In this document: in pieces, positions 12,621-25,724 of the stretch
Layout: every line of letters starts with the position of its first letter
Numbering within the stretch: position 1 is the first letter of the stretch
Assembly (NCBI GenBank): GCA_018292915.2
Contig: JACVVK020000014.1
Span: 2,557,501 to 2,621,500, forward strand
DNA from: Batillaria attramentaria
Taxonomy: Eukaryota > Mollusca > Gastropoda > Batillariidae
Reading direction: 5' to 3'
DNA length: 64,000 bases
Program-made: the position numbers and the translations under genes
Notes under the pieces: generated by a model
Seen by the model: only the letters and a program-made list of their open reading frames with translations
What the model was told of the DNA's origin: nothing
The model's database searches: none

Positions 12621-13189
12621 CAATTCCGACACACTCATCGTCTAAGTATCGAGTATTATTTAGACGTCAACAAGCTCCGACTCGACCCTGATCCAGTTTC
12701 TGCCACCACTGTGCAGCCACTCATCAGCTGAACTCATCATTCAATGGATATAGGCAGGGCTTGGGAGGAAGAGAAGGAAGGAAGTAGAAGCTAGTGGGTT
12801 GGTGCGTAACTTAAGGCATTCCCACAACTGAAATGTGAGCGAGTGACCCACTTAATTGAGAGTGGTGACGTGAACGGATATTTTGTGGTGTTGCCGGCAG
12901 GTTCGATCGGAAACCACTTAGCGTAGATAATTAATTAGTGCATCAGGTTCAATCTTAATTTCACCAGGAGCATTGTTCATTTCGTTTTTCGTGTCGTCGA
13001 CAGCACAACCACGTGACAAAACATGAAATAATTATCGAAAGAGGTAACTTTGGCAAATTTGCACAAAAAGTCACACCTTATGTATATTTTACAGTAACAT
13101 GTTGTCACTGTTCCTAGCTCGGTGGTAACACCAATCAAAATTAAATTAACTTAAAATGTGCGTGAAATTTATCTACCTCTCTCTCTCTC

Positions 13190-13191
13190 TC

Positions 13192-13249
<58 letters not shown>

Positions 13250-13272
13250 CATGTTTCATCATCATCATCGCC

Positions 13273-13357
<85 letters not shown>
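13190..13357. repeat. (GT)n - CAT/CT - (CA)n compound microsatellite
   Basis: About 26 GT units, a short CATCAT and (CT)n spacer, then (CA)n. The GT and CA arms are complementary. Confidence 0.9.
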
Positions 13358-13360
<3 letters not shown>

Positions 13361-13756
13361 ATTAACACATTTATCACTGCAATAACCATAGCGACGCGTC
13401 GCATCAGCGTGTGAACAGGCCCTCTCCTCCCCGAGTGTGAAGAGGCCCTAAGGAGGTCAGCTGACCGACCGACTGAATGAATGAACAACACTTAGCGGCA
13501 CGTGTTTGAGTCATGTAAGGACAGGACAGGGGGAGGGGTGTGTGCGCGCGTGCAGGACATAATGACCGCTTTATTAGCGACGTCTGCACACTCATCGTCA
13601 GCTGACTGGGATTTCCATTCTCTTTCTCCTTCTTTCTCTCTCTCTGTGTCAGTGTGTGCATTATTCTAAATGCATGCACTTGACCTCATTAATATCAATC
13701 ATACATCAACACTTCTTCCTTCCTTCCCGAACTCCCCTCCACCCCCCCCCCCCCTT

Positions 13757-14290
13757 TTTTTTTTCATTTTGGTATTACTGTCACGCATATGATTGTGTAA
13801 CTCTTTCGTTTTTGTACTGGGGCGCCGGGGTGGTCGAATGGTAGAGCACTGGACTTCTAATGCTCGGGTCGTGAGTTCGATCCCGGCTGGGGCCAAATAT
13901 TTGTGCTGGCTTTTTCAGCGTTGCCCCGTCTTTGATATTCACCCTATGTAGTGAAAAAGGACGTTAAACCCCCAAACACCCACCCACCCACCCTCGATTT
14001 TTTGTACTGCTGTCACGAATATAATTGTGTAATATAATTCTAAGATAACTTTTTCATTTTGGTACTACTGTCACGAATATAACTGCCTAACTTTTTCATT
14101 TTGGTACTACAGTCAGTACTGTCACGAATACGATTCTGTAACTTTTTCATGTTAGTACTACTGTCACAAATATATAATCTGTATGTACCTTTTTCATTTC
14201 GGTACTACGGTCACGAATATTATTACATTTTTTTAAAATATTATTTTGCTATTACTGTCACGAGTACGACCATAACTTTTTCCCCTCAGT
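13757..14290. repeat. ~55-bp tandem repeat interrupted by a SINE
   Basis: CTTTTTCATTTTGGTACTAC and TGTCACGAATATAA recur about seven times. The family 1 SINE at 13820-13998 splits the second unit. Confidence 0.8.
13820..13998 (+). mobile_element. SINE family 1, full length, nested in a tandem repeat
   Basis: A-box GGTCGAATGGTAGAGC, B-box GAGTTCGATCC, tail AAGGACGTTAAACCC and CCCAC repeats. Target duplication TTTTTGTACTG at 13809-13819 and 13999-14009. Confidence 0.88.
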
Positions 14291-14364
14291 TCTCCTTTTT
14301 GGACTCCATGTAATACGTGTCACGAGTAGATAGATAGATAGATAGAAGGTCCCCTACCAGAATG

Positions 14365-14365
14365 T

Positions 14366-14399
<34 letters not shown>

Positions 14400-14914
14400 T
14401 TCTATCTGTATCGATAGCTAGAAGGGAACCCCCGATATGTAGCTTCATCAGTTCTTCTCTTTTTTTTTTCTCTTTTTCTTTTTTTTTCTTCTTTTTTTTT
14501 TGGGGGGGGGGGGGGAGGGAGGGAGGGTTGCAGTCTGTCAGCAGTTGGCCTCTATCGTGTTTCTCATGCTTACCTCTCACGCTTGGCCACGGCCGGCCCT
14601 CTCCTGTAATCGAGGGGATGTGACTTCCCCGATCACTCATGGGTTACCCGAACTAACCTTCGCTAATCCCCAACGAACTAGAAGAAAAACAGACCATAAG
14701 AGACACATGCCGTGAACGAAAGGATTCGTCGGGGTTAAAATAGAAGAAGATGGGGTCAGTGGATTAGTCTTCGGTGACGGTATCTCTGTGCGGTATTTCA
14801 TGTGCTCTCTTCTAATGATTGTACGATTGGATTTTTTTTTAAACTGGGAAAACCGTAAAACGTCAATACTGAAATATTTCCTTATTCCAGGAATTGAATG
14901 CGCGCGCGCCCGCC

Positions 14915-14962
<48 letters not shown>

Positions 14963-15048
14963 CACACACACAGCGCGCGAGCGAGCGAGAGAGAGACTTA
15001 ACTGAGAGAGAGACTTAACTGAGAGAGAGAGAGAGGGAGAGAGACAGG
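14365..15048. other. Simple repeats, no gene
   Basis: (CT)n at 14368-14396, poly(T)/poly(G) to 14516, (CA)n at 14917-14972 and (GA)n up to the LINE tail. The sequence 14520-14900 shows no convincing exon. Confidence 0.7.
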
Positions 15049-15610
15049 GAGATGATGATGATGATGATGAAACTTTATTTATCAACGGTAAAAGTTTTGA
15101 CAGAAATTCGCCAGTTTGCAAACTTGCCGTTGCTAATACTACAGAGACTATCTACTAAGGGAAAAAAGGGAGCAAAATATAAAAGGTATTATGCACTAAA
15201 CTACAAGAAACAAAACCATAGAGAAAAACGTCCATCAGGTCAAAACGCATTCACACACACGTACGACCTTTGTAAACACAAATCACTGATATAATACTGA
15301 ATTGATGTAAAATAGAAAATCAAAATAACAAGTTGCCGCGTAACGTACGTTACGTGCGATCCATCAGGTACTGTTTGAGTGCACGCTTAAACGTAGAAGT
15401 AGATATATTTAGTTTCAGGTGTGAAGGGAGCGAATTCCATTGTAATGCTCCAGCGAAGGAAAGGCTTGTTTTGAATAAGTCAATACGGGGTAATGGTAAG
15501 CGCAGGATGCCATTCCTCGAGGTCCTCACATGCTGCTGATTTAAATTAAAAAGAGTTTCCAGATATGGTGGCATTGTCTCGTTGAAGATTTTATGTATGA
15601 ATACACACTT
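15049..15610 (-). mobile_element. LINE 3' fragment, minus strand
   Basis: The end is a (ATC)n tail, then ATAAAGT-type 3' UTR with TAGCAACGGCAAGTTTGC. Upstream the frame encodes the C-terminal reverse-transcriptase extension (VFIHKIFNETMPPYLETLF, FAGALQWNSLPSHLK, FKRALKQYL). A (GA)n tract cuts it at 15.61 kb. Confidence 0.75.
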
Positions 15611-16590
15611 ATTGAGAGAGAGGGAGAGAGAGAGAGAGAGAGGGAGAGAGAGAGAGAGAGAGAGAGACTTCAACTGAGAGAGAGAGAGACTTCAACTGAG
15701 AGAGAGAGAGAGTTCAACTGAGTCGCTCAAGAGCAAACGGATATATATAAAGACAATGACAACAAATACCAACTTAAAATCGCTCGCGACAGCGCCTAAA
15801 TCTCAAGCACTGCAACATGCCGTCCGTCAACAATATTCTACTCACGAACATAGGCTACCAGTCGCAACATCAACCCAAACAGTACCCATTTGCCAAACTA
15901 CCGCCTACGCCAAAACTAATGCGCATCGGTCAATGACCCCAAGCACAAAACAACATGGCACTTTCCTCAAGGTCATCGGCCTCAGGCATGAAAGAGGAGA
16001 GCAGGCGGCGGCGGCGACATATGCCCCGCAAGATTATGGTTATTTACGCCGGGGAATCGGCAATACGGCGCTTGGTTACGGTTTATGGTGTACATACATG
16101 CGGCCGAGACGTTCTTCCTGCGAGTTGAGACAATCAACAGCGACATCGGGGCTAGTCCGCCGCGTGAAGGAAAAATTATGTGGATCTGAAGGTCGTAGGT
16201 TGCGGGGATCTCATCGTAAAACGGCTTTTCAGTCAAGACTGTTCATTGTTCAAACATTAGGGGTCACGTATGTTCTGAACTCCAGTCTCAGATCATAATT
16301 ATTACATCATCGGGACTGTCATCATCAGCGTGCACGAGCATTTAGTCCCTGAATTAGTGGCAAACTTGCCTTAGTCTCCGTTTGTGCATCTCGTATTCTT
16401 TCAGCCTCAGCTGATAGTCAAGCTAGTCTCTCATCATTTACGTCCCAGTCTCTCTAAATGCATGAGGCACCAGAGGCCCTGCGGCACTAGGCTGCCAGGG
16501 GAATGCAGAATTTGAAATTGAATACAGCGGGAGAAAACACACTGCTTATGTACTGGGGTCAGAACAAGCACGGTGTGTCACTGTCCATGC

Positions 16591-16641
<51 letters not shown>

Positions 16642-16769
16642 TACAGGGTGCACAATCTCCGTTTAAATTCCCTTTCAACAATGGACAGACTATAATACAA
16701 GATTAACACATAGATGTCTCTGGTACAACTTGACTTTAATCAGGTTTTCTCCTGTACTTCCAGCTTTGG
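15611..16769. other. No supported gene
   Basis: (GA)n at 15615-15710, then non-repetitive sequence with a 180-codon plus-strand frame (15756-16298) of random-looking composition, then (CA)n at 16589-16637. Confidence 0.55.
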
Positions 16770-16857
16770 GGTTTTGTGCTGGGTTTTCTCTCGTTGCCCC
16801 GTCTTTGGAATCACCCACGCGTGGTGAAAAAGGACGTTAAACTCCAAAACGCTCACC
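16770..16857 (+). mobile_element. SINE family 1, old 3' fragment
   Basis: TTGCCCCGTCTTTGGAATCACC and AAAAAGGACGTTAAACTCC match the tail half; the tRNA-like head is absent. Confidence 0.6.
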
Positions 16858-16875
16858 CTGTACTTCTTACAGTTA

Positions 16876-17095
16876 CAGGCTGGGGAATTGCCGAAGCAAA
16901 AAAGGACTGAAACCTAGGCTAGGGTGCAGCAGTAGCACACCACTGTGGGGCCACGGGGACAACGCCCCATTTCAGAAAAAAAACAAATTTTAACTTTTTT
17001 TAAGGCATTTAGTAGCCTCTACTGGCACCCAGAAGTTAAATGTATACTGCCTTGGTACTGATATGCAAGCCTTAAACACTGAAGTCCCACTATTA
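16876..17095. repeat. ~220-bp interspersed repeat, copy 1
   Basis: GGACTGAAACCTAGGCTAGG, AACAAATTTTAAC, TAGTAGCCTCTACTGGCACC and ACTGCCTTGGTACTGA recur in order at 19648-19875. Confidence 0.8.
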
Positions 17096-17618
17096 CATGT
17101 ACCATGATACATGATCAGTTATGTGTGCAACCTTTCCCCCCTTCCTTTTTTCGGCTGAAACTGGGATTTTTTGGCTGAAAGGATAGGAAATTTGACTGAA
17201 AATTGCCAAATGACTGACAATTCCCCAGCCTGTTATTAAACCCACGTACTAATTCACTTCTCTTCTTTCAAAACAGCGTGGCCTTGACCTTGCTTCGCCG
17301 GCAGACCGCACCTCCAAGGCGTACAATGTACTGAACGCTCCGGACGTCTGATTACGTACACGAAGGCCGCCATTGACACTTACATCCTGCTGACCCGACA
17401 TGACACGGTGACACATCCTCACACAGTTTATGCAACGCAAGAGGATGCACGTGAATCATCGTATCGGGAACAGTTTTCTTTAATGTCAAATGTGGGTCAC
17501 TAACGCCGAGCACTTGGAGTTAATGCGTGCAGGGAAATTATGAAAGTGTTATCATGTAAACTGTGCATTACACTTGATACTACATGCACCATCTCTCTCT
17601 CTCTCTCTCTCTCTCTCT

Positions 17619-17795
17619 TGGGGGTGCCGGGATGGCCGAATGGTAGAGCGTTGGACTTCTAATGCTCGGGTCGTGAGTTCGAATCCCGGCTGGGGCCAAA
17701 TGTTTGTGCTGGCTTTTTCATCGTTGTCCCATCTTTTATATCACCCGTATGTGGTGGAAAGGTGGAAAAGGACGTTAAACCCCCAAACACCCACC

Positions 17796-17800
<5 letters not shown>
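17619..17800 (+). mobile_element. SINE family 1, full length
   Basis: GGCCGAATGGTAGAGCG, GACTTCTAA anticodon-like loop, GAGTTCGAATCCCGGC, then the family tail. It follows a (CT)n tract. Confidence 0.85.
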
Positions 17801-17837
<37 letters not shown>

Positions 17838-18346
17838 ACACACACAATGGGTGCATGCAGGGAAAGTATGAAACTTACTATTACTAAGCAAAGAAAGCTG
17901 CCGATCACACTTGGTACCACCATCTCTCTCTCTCTCTCTGTCTCTCCCCTCCCCCCCTCTCTCTCTCTCTCTGAAGTCCTACTGATATAGGCTGTTTACT
18001 TATCTGAATAATACATAATACATTTATCAATCAACCCTTGGACTTGCTGATACTGTTGAATATAGTACACACAGGTATAAGATATCACTAGAATAGTTAC
18101 GCACAGTAGGACACACAGGTGCTGTATGAACGCAATGGATTCCTTCCTGATTGTGCAGTCCCCTTTGACAAGTTACAGTGAACAAAAACCCCACAAAATC
18201 GTTCCCTCCTCTGCCCCTGATATCTGATGTTAAAACTAAGGCACTGAACGACAATGCTTTCAAAGGAATAAATATTATATTTCGATATATTTTTATGACG
18301 ACAGATAATCACTGTTTTTACATTCTCATTTTTTTTTCTTTTTTCT

Positions 18347-18377
<31 letters not shown>

Positions 18378-19177
18378 GGGTTTGTTGTTTCTTTTTGTGT
18401 GTGTGTGTGGGGGGGGTGGGGGGGGAGGGGTGTTGTTTTTTTTGTTTGTTATAGTATGTGTGTGTATGTGTGAGGGAGGGGCAACTTTTGTTGTAAATAA
18501 TAAAATAATGATAAGACATCAATACATGTACAAAAATAATAATAATAAAGTTTTCAACAACTAATATAAATACATTTTCATAAATTACAAAAACAATCTT
18601 ATCAGTTACATACAACTGAGGCTTCCCTGACATGACCAAAAAAAACAAAAAAAAACCGCTACTGTACAGTCTGAATAATATGCCGATAGTTTGTTGGTTT
18701 AAACAGATTTATTTCGTTGCATTGGAGGAAGTACAGTCAGTTTGGGCATAAACAAGACGTACACTAATCATATGCTCAATAGTTTTCTTGAATGTATATA
18801 TTCATACTGATTTCTTCTTTTCATCGAACAAAGCTTTGGTGTTGAATATATTCCACTATTCAGAAGCAATGCACTGCACAAAAAAAGCTGACACTGGTCA
18901 AGGGTAAGAAATATACAATTAATACATTACTTGTATCCAAGCAGTGTAACAGTTCAGGGATGGCTGGGGAAAGGTGGAGGATGAGCAGAATGATGAGAAG
19001 GGGCGTAACTGTTTTCACTGGCCCATTTCTCACACTGCACTGTTCTCTCCCCTCCACACAGGCCGAGCGTGCGGGGCGAACTAATCATTCATTGTCTCTA
19101 AACGTCAATAAACCAGGGCTGTCTATTCGTGGGAACTATAACGGGACAAAATGTCATGGAGGACTGTAAAAGTACAG
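17801..19177. other. Simple repeats and AT-rich DNA, no gene
   Basis: CT/CA tracts to 17980, a G run of about 24 at 18357-18380 with GT/G-rich DNA to 18440, then AT-rich sequence. Confidence 0.65.
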
Positions 19178-19460
19178 GGCCTGCATGTAAAAGTCGGGGT
19201 TAGGGAGTTTCGCCCTGGGTTAGCGTTTAACCTCGAACTAAACTAGCTCTAGGGTTAAATTTTCTGTTGTTTTTTTTGTTTAAAATCAGGAAGCGGGTCC
19301 ATTCCAGCAAGGTGCCTACGCGTTATAGAAGGATTTTTGTCTTTCTTTCTGCGCTTCCTTTTTTTAATTAAATTTTGTTTTGGGTTTCTTTTGTCCTACT
19401 CCTAGTCTGGGTTGGGCCCGTAGCCATGGGTTAAATTAACCTCGAGTTTTACATACGGGC
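19178..19460. mobile_element. MITE-like element, second copy, opposite orientation
   Basis: Ends CTGCATGTAAAAGTCGGGG and CTCGAGTTTTACATACGG. The interior (GGAAGCGGGTCCATTCCAGC, CTAGCTCTAGGGTTAA) matches 51046-51293 inverted. Confidence 0.75.
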
Positions 19461-19647
19461 CCTGGACATTTGTCCTGAATACTGTCCAATGTGGCGCAGA
19501 AATAATCGAACATGTCTCTGTCTTGGCAAGAAAGTAATCAAACGTTTTGAAAATTTATCGGTCTATAACTAATGTCCAACACACATGTGAGGCAGTGGTT
19601 AAAGCAAGAGCTTTACTAACAAGGCAGCCCACACAGTCTTTCAGTAT

Positions 19648-19875
19648 GCAGGCTGGGCAATTGCTGAGGGGAAAAAAGACTGAAACCTAGGCTGGGGTGT
19701 AGAGGCAGTACCCTGCTGGGGGAACACAGGGGCAATGCTGCATGAAAGAGAACAAATTTTAGCATTTTTTTCAAGGCATATAATGATATATATACATTTG
19801 TAGTAGCCTCTCCTGGCACCCAAAAGTAAAATACTGCCTTGATACTGACATGCAAGTCTTCAAAAAGAAAGACTG
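19648..19875. repeat. ~220-bp interspersed repeat, copy 2
   Basis: Same block order as 16876-17095, with a short ATATAT insertion in the middle. Confidence 0.8.
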
Positions 19876-19979
19876 TCCCATATATCACTGTATGCCATTG
19901 TGAATGTGATCTGGATCCATATGTTCAGAAAACTCTCTCGAACTTCAAAATACAGGTCTGTGCAACTGCAAATGTGTTC

Positions 19980-19980
<1 letters not shown>

Positions 19981-20031
<51 letters not shown>

Positions 20032-20166
20032 GTGTGTGCGCGTGTGTGCGTGTGTGTGTGCGTGTGTGTGTGCATGTGTGTGTGCGTGTGTGCGTGCGTG
20101 CGTGCGTGCGTGTGTGTGTGTGTGTGCGCGTGTGTGCGCGCGCGTGCGCGTGTGTGCGCGTGTGCA

Positions 20167-20205
<39 letters not shown>

Positions 20206-20226
20206 GTGTGCGTATGTGTGTGTGTG
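19981..20226. repeat. (GT)n with CG-rich variants, about 245 bp
   Basis: Alternating purine-pyrimidine throughout, including GCGCGCGTGCGCG stretches. From 20230 to 20980 no gene was seen. Confidence 0.93.
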
Positions 20227-21059
20227 GTTTCTTTGCTGCTGATTTTCCCTGAACTGATTCCAAGTGCATTAGAGTGCAGGATAACTTATACAAAAGCCAA
20301 AGATGAGTCTCCAGTTACGTGTTTCTAGCTGGTCAAAGGAAAAGATCAGACTAGTTCATGGTACATGTATGTATGCATGTCTATTGGGGTAGTACTTTTG
20401 GGTACTGTAGTATAGTATGACAGAATGTTACACCCATCTAATACGCACTGACAAAATATATACATGTACGATGTTTATACTTGTCTTATTTTCAGGTTAA
20501 TTCATTTGCATCCACACATAAGATGTGCAAACTCCAGATAGCAAAAAAGTCAACACATACCTGTGCATGTACATATATGTAATTAGGGATACTTTGCTTG
20601 TGCATAATTTTGTAGTTACAGGTCTGCAGGTTCCTGGACTATTTTCAAATGGTGCAAATTTCATGGATCCTCAAAGTTAATGTGTTGCAGTGTCTCATTC
20701 ATTATGCATTTATGTGGACAAATATTCGTAAAGTGTGTATACGCCCTGTTAGGATTCAGTGGTGAAAGTGGGAAAGGCTTCCCACTTTGGAGGGTGGGGG
20801 CTTGCGGCACCTCTAATCTCGCCATCATCAGTATAACCTCAAATACTCTGCACTATAAAGACTATTTTTCATCAAAGGGGAGTACTCTGGGTCTAGAGAC
20901 AAGTGCTTTACATACAGCCACACAAGTGCTCTCTTCGGTCACCCCATAATCCTATTGCTCGCTGATTTTGCCAATCCCCACAAAAAAAATATTTTCCAAA
21001 GTTCTCAGTCCAGAAGGTTTGATTTTCCAAAGTTCTCATTCCAGAAATCCGGTGTGTCT

Positions 21060-22206
21060 CTACTGTGCTTTGGCAATGTGCATGATGACAAAAAGTAGGT
21101 CTACAAATTCTCCTACTTTTTCTTTCTGCCATGCAAAAATCATTGTATGGAATGTTTCAGCTCTGCTCGGTACTTGCCAACCACAGTGGTAGCTGAAATG
21201 GTCCGTCACCTCAAACTTCACGTAATAATCATACAGCTCATAATGTAACTGCACTCCTGATGTTTGTTTATACTGATGTGCTGTGTCTAATTTGTCTTAT
21301 TCCTATTTGCAAAAACAAACTTCCAGTTTATGTGTAACATTTAATGAACAATAGTTATTTATTTAAACGCAGTCGGTAATTTGAAAGATTTCGTTCCTGA
21401 TGAAATCTCATTCCAATACTTCTTTATACTACTGTCACACCTGTAGGTCAAGACATAGTGACTAAATTCTATGGTTTAACCCAGTGGTTTCACACCAGGT
21501 TATACATTATCATTAGCAACCAGACCTAGTCTGGCAAACGTGGAAAACGTTTCATTTCGGCCACGTCAGTGTAGAGATAAGCAATTTGTGTCCGTGTTTG
21601 GGTTACATGACAGCTATAGAAGTGTACCGGTATGCCCTGGATGCCATCAGCTTGGAGCAACATCAGGATGTTGTGTAAGAAAGCGAAACAGAAGATAAAA
21701 TCGGCGACAGTTCGCTGTCTGAGTCTAAATCACGATCAGGGAAGATACAAAGCAAAAACGTCAGCTAAAACGGATGCGTAATCCTCGGAAACTGAAACAG
21801 GCGGTTTTGCTACCACTGTGCGAATCCGTGGGAAACCACAGCTGACCGCACGTACACAGATGATCGTGTCTAAACAACACAATCCACGCCTTGCACAGCG
21901 TAGCCATGTTGTGTTCATCCACGCGAAATAGCAAGACGTTCTATGTGCTGTTAGATAATCTGTACACACTCCATCCTTGTCAAGGCCACACCAGTCCTTT
22001 GGCTGCGTTTACTACAACAGCTAAACGAGCAAATCGATAGCAGAAAACGATTCGTAAAGAGTCATTCACCCCGCGGTACGTGTGCACTCGCAAGGACGTA
22101 TGCCCCGAACGCGAAAAATCTCGCGCAGCTATCGCTAGCTCGTATCCCACCGCGTGGCAGCTTCGACTCAAACTGACTTACCTTCTCCTGACGAATCGTC
22201 GCTCAT
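21060..22206 (-). CDS. Candidate two-exon small protein, family unknown
   Basis: A first exon 22206-22182 starts with ATG, encodes MSDDSSGE and ends before a consensus GTAAGT donor. A possible second exon 21256-21060 follows a CATCAG acceptor and closes at TAG. The phases agree, giving 73 residues. The second exon is rich in aromatic residues (YELYDYYVKFEV, DHFSYHCGW) and does not look random. Against it, the acceptor lacks a pyrimidine tract, and further exons could be missed. The sequence 5' of the ATG (22207-22330) has no TATA box. Unknown function. Confidence 0.35.
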
Positions 22207-23319
22207 GCTGATGAAGAACGCTCTTTGATCTTTGATCTTTGGACTCGACGGTCAAAGTCCTGCCTCCGTAGTTCTGGGGTCAAACTTCAACAGGGTATCT
22301 GCCTGGACTTCGAGCCCGTACCTACCGTGGGCGGGTCAACATGACAGGTCACATGTGTAGTCACATGACTCGATTTAACCTTGACCCCAATGTGCGCGGT
22401 GCCCAAACGCCAGCTCGTTCTGAGCATCTGGGAGATGATTCTGGCACCACGGATGATATAAACAGTTTAGACAAAGCCAGGAAGGCAGGAATGTTGATGT
22501 ATACCCTCTCTTGTTTATTTTGGGCAGCCTCCGAAGTTGTAGTTTTAGCGGTAGTGAGCCATATGAACACTGACCCGATTTGCGTTCCGGCTGCCAGTAC
22601 GCAGTGCATGTCAGAGTGTGAGCAGTGCCACGCCCACTTCCGTATGACGCTATTGGCTAATTTCTTCCAGTTGTCTTGGTAAAACTTGTGATCACGTTTG
22701 ATCTGTTTTGTTTCCATACTAAGGCTGAAATGGTCACGGTCGTTTTGATTTGGCGAGATTGTACTAATAAATGATAATAAATGGTATTGGTATTTCGCAT
22801 TTCTTTGCACAAACACTCAATGCGCCGATCAGTCACCGGCCGACACACACGCACATTTTACAACTGAGCGGTGGACACACATACACTGGTGAAACTAATT
22901 AGTTACACGGGAAACTACTGGAAGGCTTTGCGAAATAGGGACGTTTTAAGATTGCTCTAACAGATAGTGTGTACGCATTTCGCAGACACAGGCAGAGAGT
23001 TCCATACGGTTGGTGCACAAAAAAAAAAAAAAAAACTGAAAGAGCGCTCTCCAGAAGATTTCAAGTTGCGCTTGTAAGATGTCGCGAGTGCCGGACTAGG
23101 TGCGCGGACTCAAGCTGAACTTGTTTATAAAATAAAATAACTTGATTCAGTGAAGACGGATAAGCCTAGAATAAACTTTATTGTCCCGCTGAGAAAATTT
23201 CCTTCATTGAACGGTGTCATGCAAAATGATAACCAAACATGACAACATGCAACTTTGTGACATAATACAAAATGACACAAATGCACACGCACACACATTC
23301 TTTCTTACTTGATACATGT
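22207..23319. other. No supported gene
   Basis: Non-repetitive sequence upstream of the 22.2-kb candidate start, with a TTTGATC triplication at 22226-22243 and an A run near 23020. Two ~115-150-codon frames on opposite strands overlap here without supporting signals. Confidence 0.5.
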
Positions 23320-23334
23320 GTATCCAAAATCGTG

Positions 23335-23498
23335 GGGAGTCGGGGTGGTCGAATGGTAGAGCGTTGGACTTCTAATGCTCGGGTCGTGAGTTCGATCCCG
23401 GCTGGGGCCAAATATTTGTGCTGGATTTTTCATCGTTGCCCCGTCTTTGATATCACCCTATGTGGTGGAAAAGGACGTTAAACCCCCAAACACCCACC
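23335..23498 (+). mobile_element. SINE family 1, full length
   Basis: Complete head and tail. Target duplication GTATCCAAAATCGTG (15 bp) at 23320-23334 and 23499-23513. Confidence 0.9.
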
Positions 23499-23537
23499 GT
23501 ATCCAAAATCGTGAAACCCGGGTACCGTACCACCCAA

Positions 23538-23648
23538 GGGTGGGTGGGTGGGTATTTGGGGGTTTAACGTCCTTTTCCACCACATACGGGTGATATCAAA
23601 GACAACGATGAAAAGCCAGTACACATATTTGGCCCCAGCCGGGATATC
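23538..23648 (-). mobile_element. SINE family 1, 5'-truncated
   Basis: The tail and middle are present but the tRNA-like head is cut at GCCGGGATA. Target duplication CCGTACCACCCAA at 23525-23537 and 23649-23661. Confidence 0.88.
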
Positions 23649-23944
23649 CCGTACCACCCAAATTATACAGCTGTGGCCAACGGTTATTTCAGCTACACAA
23701 AGTCTCCAGAAATGAGTTTCGCAAAATACACACACACACACACACACACACACACTGTCACACACACACACACGCACACACACACACACACACACACAGA
23801 GGCAAGACAACGGGTCACAGAAAACCACGCTGATCAAGCATGATCAAATAAGGCTTATAAGCAATGGGGAATACATACACATCAAACTAGCTTACGTTGT
23901 TGGAGTTTTAAGACTGGCGGAAGTGTTCATGCAAGTGGTCCTAA

Positions 23945-24600
23945 ATTAAACATGTTTAGTCTAGGAATAGATTCTAGGTGTTGTGGCAATGAATTCCACG
24001 TGCATGCACCAGAAAAGAAAAAAAAAACTAGTTTTATATAGGTCTATTCTTGGTTTTGGTAACTGGATCAGGCCATTTCTGGTTGCCCCCCCCCCCCCCA
24101 GGTGATTTAGATGAAATAAATTGTTAAGATATGGAGGAGCACGGTGATTTAGTATCTTATGCATCAGAACGCATTGGTTATACTGGAATTGTTGACGAAG
24201 AGATAGAATGTTTAGTGTATGAAATTTCTCATCAGTAGACGTCTGACCAGGTAGTAGGAGCTTTACAGCACGCCGATATAATGAGTTTATTTTCATAAGA
24301 TGGACCTCATTCCATTTGCCCCATATTGTCGAGGCATAGTCACAGTGCGTTTTGATGTGTGAGTGAAAGAAGAGTTTCCGATGTTCTGTGTCAACTATAC
24401 GGCTCCACTTGGATATTAAAAAAAAAGATTTCTAGATAGTGTTTTGCACACAGAGTTGACGTGTTTTTTTCCCAGTTAAGCTGGTCGTCAACTACTAAGC
24501 CAAGCAAAAGATGACTGCTTACTTGTTCAACTGAAGGCGCTCGGCCTAAACAATCGGCCTAAAATAGATTCATGAGGAACTCCACATGCAACCAAACCCT
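23945..24600 (-). mobile_element. Degenerate LINE reverse-transcriptase fragment, minus strand
   Basis: In minus-strand order: a V-A-C-G-V-P-H-E-S-I-L-G motif at about 24597-24562 (the CGVPQGSILG block of reverse transcriptases), an LGLVVDDQLNWE block near 24490, then QFQYNQCVLMHKILNHRAPPYL-type C-terminal sequence near 24170. Frameshifts, a deletion and a poly(C) run break it. Confidence 0.75.
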
Positions 24601-24639
24601 CAGTGGAATACTTCCCATTTAAGAACAGTCCTTGTTTTT

Positions 24640-24960
<321 letters not shown>

Positions 24961-25084
24961 TGACTGACTGACTAAAACTTTATTTTCCAGGGATGAAATA
25001 ATAGACGCACAGGGTTCTCTTACTATCTGTCCTTGCTATACCAACAAAACACACAAAATGTATCAGGACACACACACACATTGA

Positions 25085-25145
<61 letters not shown>

Positions 25146-25346
25146 CATCCACACTCGTGCGCGCACGGACTGACCAGCACTTTCACGCTTTACAACACAT
25201 TTCACGAACATTACGGCGTAAATGCTTATGAAATAATAAGAAGTTATCAATTCAAACTACGAGAGAAATACACGTTAAAAAAATTCTAAGAACTAAAAAC
25301 TCAGTAAAGGGAAGACTTTTTTTTTTCAATGGTTAGTGAGGAGAGA

Positions 25347-25379
<33 letters not shown>

Positions 25380-25495
25380 CAGCTGAACGTTTCACATAAT
25401 GACCACATACGCTCTGTCTGACACACCGAATGAACCAAACGGACAAAACACAGAAAAACAACTCTTCAATCAGTGTGTTGCCTTTGACAATGTGT

Positions 25496-25501
25496 TTTAT
25501 T
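25496..25501 (-). terminator. Likely polyadenylation signal of PLA-1
   Basis: AATAAA reads on the minus strand about 225 nt after the PLA-1 stop codon. Confidence 0.45.
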
Positions 25502-25724
25502 ACGATTTAATAGTGTTTCTGTTCATTTCCACCCACAATGGACCGAAACTCAGTAACATCTTCAACGATTAAAGGGGTGAAAATTAACATGAATAGTAAT
25601 TTGTTTTGTGCTGCGTTTATAGTGGGGACATCGGGCGGGGCATTTGTCTTAAGGCATTTTTGAATGCGTCAATTTTCTGCTTCAAACGGTCGATCTTGCA
25701 AACGCGTTGCATGACAAAGCCGAC

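Noticed and set aside
15756..16298. 180-codon plus-strand open frame
   Set aside because: Composition looks random, no domain or splice support; overlapping minus-strand frames are equally long.
17277..17402. Possible plus-strand terminal exon (24 codons after a good acceptor) and a minus-strand M-S-G-Q-Q-D start before a GTAAGT donor
   Set aside because: Both are too short and no partner exon with matching phase was found.
17619..17700. tRNA-like sequence (Arg-type loop CTTCTAA) as a genuine tRNA gene
   Set aside because: The acceptor stem does not close, and the same sequence recurs with a common SINE tail and target duplications.
22341..22816. Overlapping 113- and 151-codon frames on opposite strands
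   Set aside because: No start context, splice site or recognisable motif favours either.
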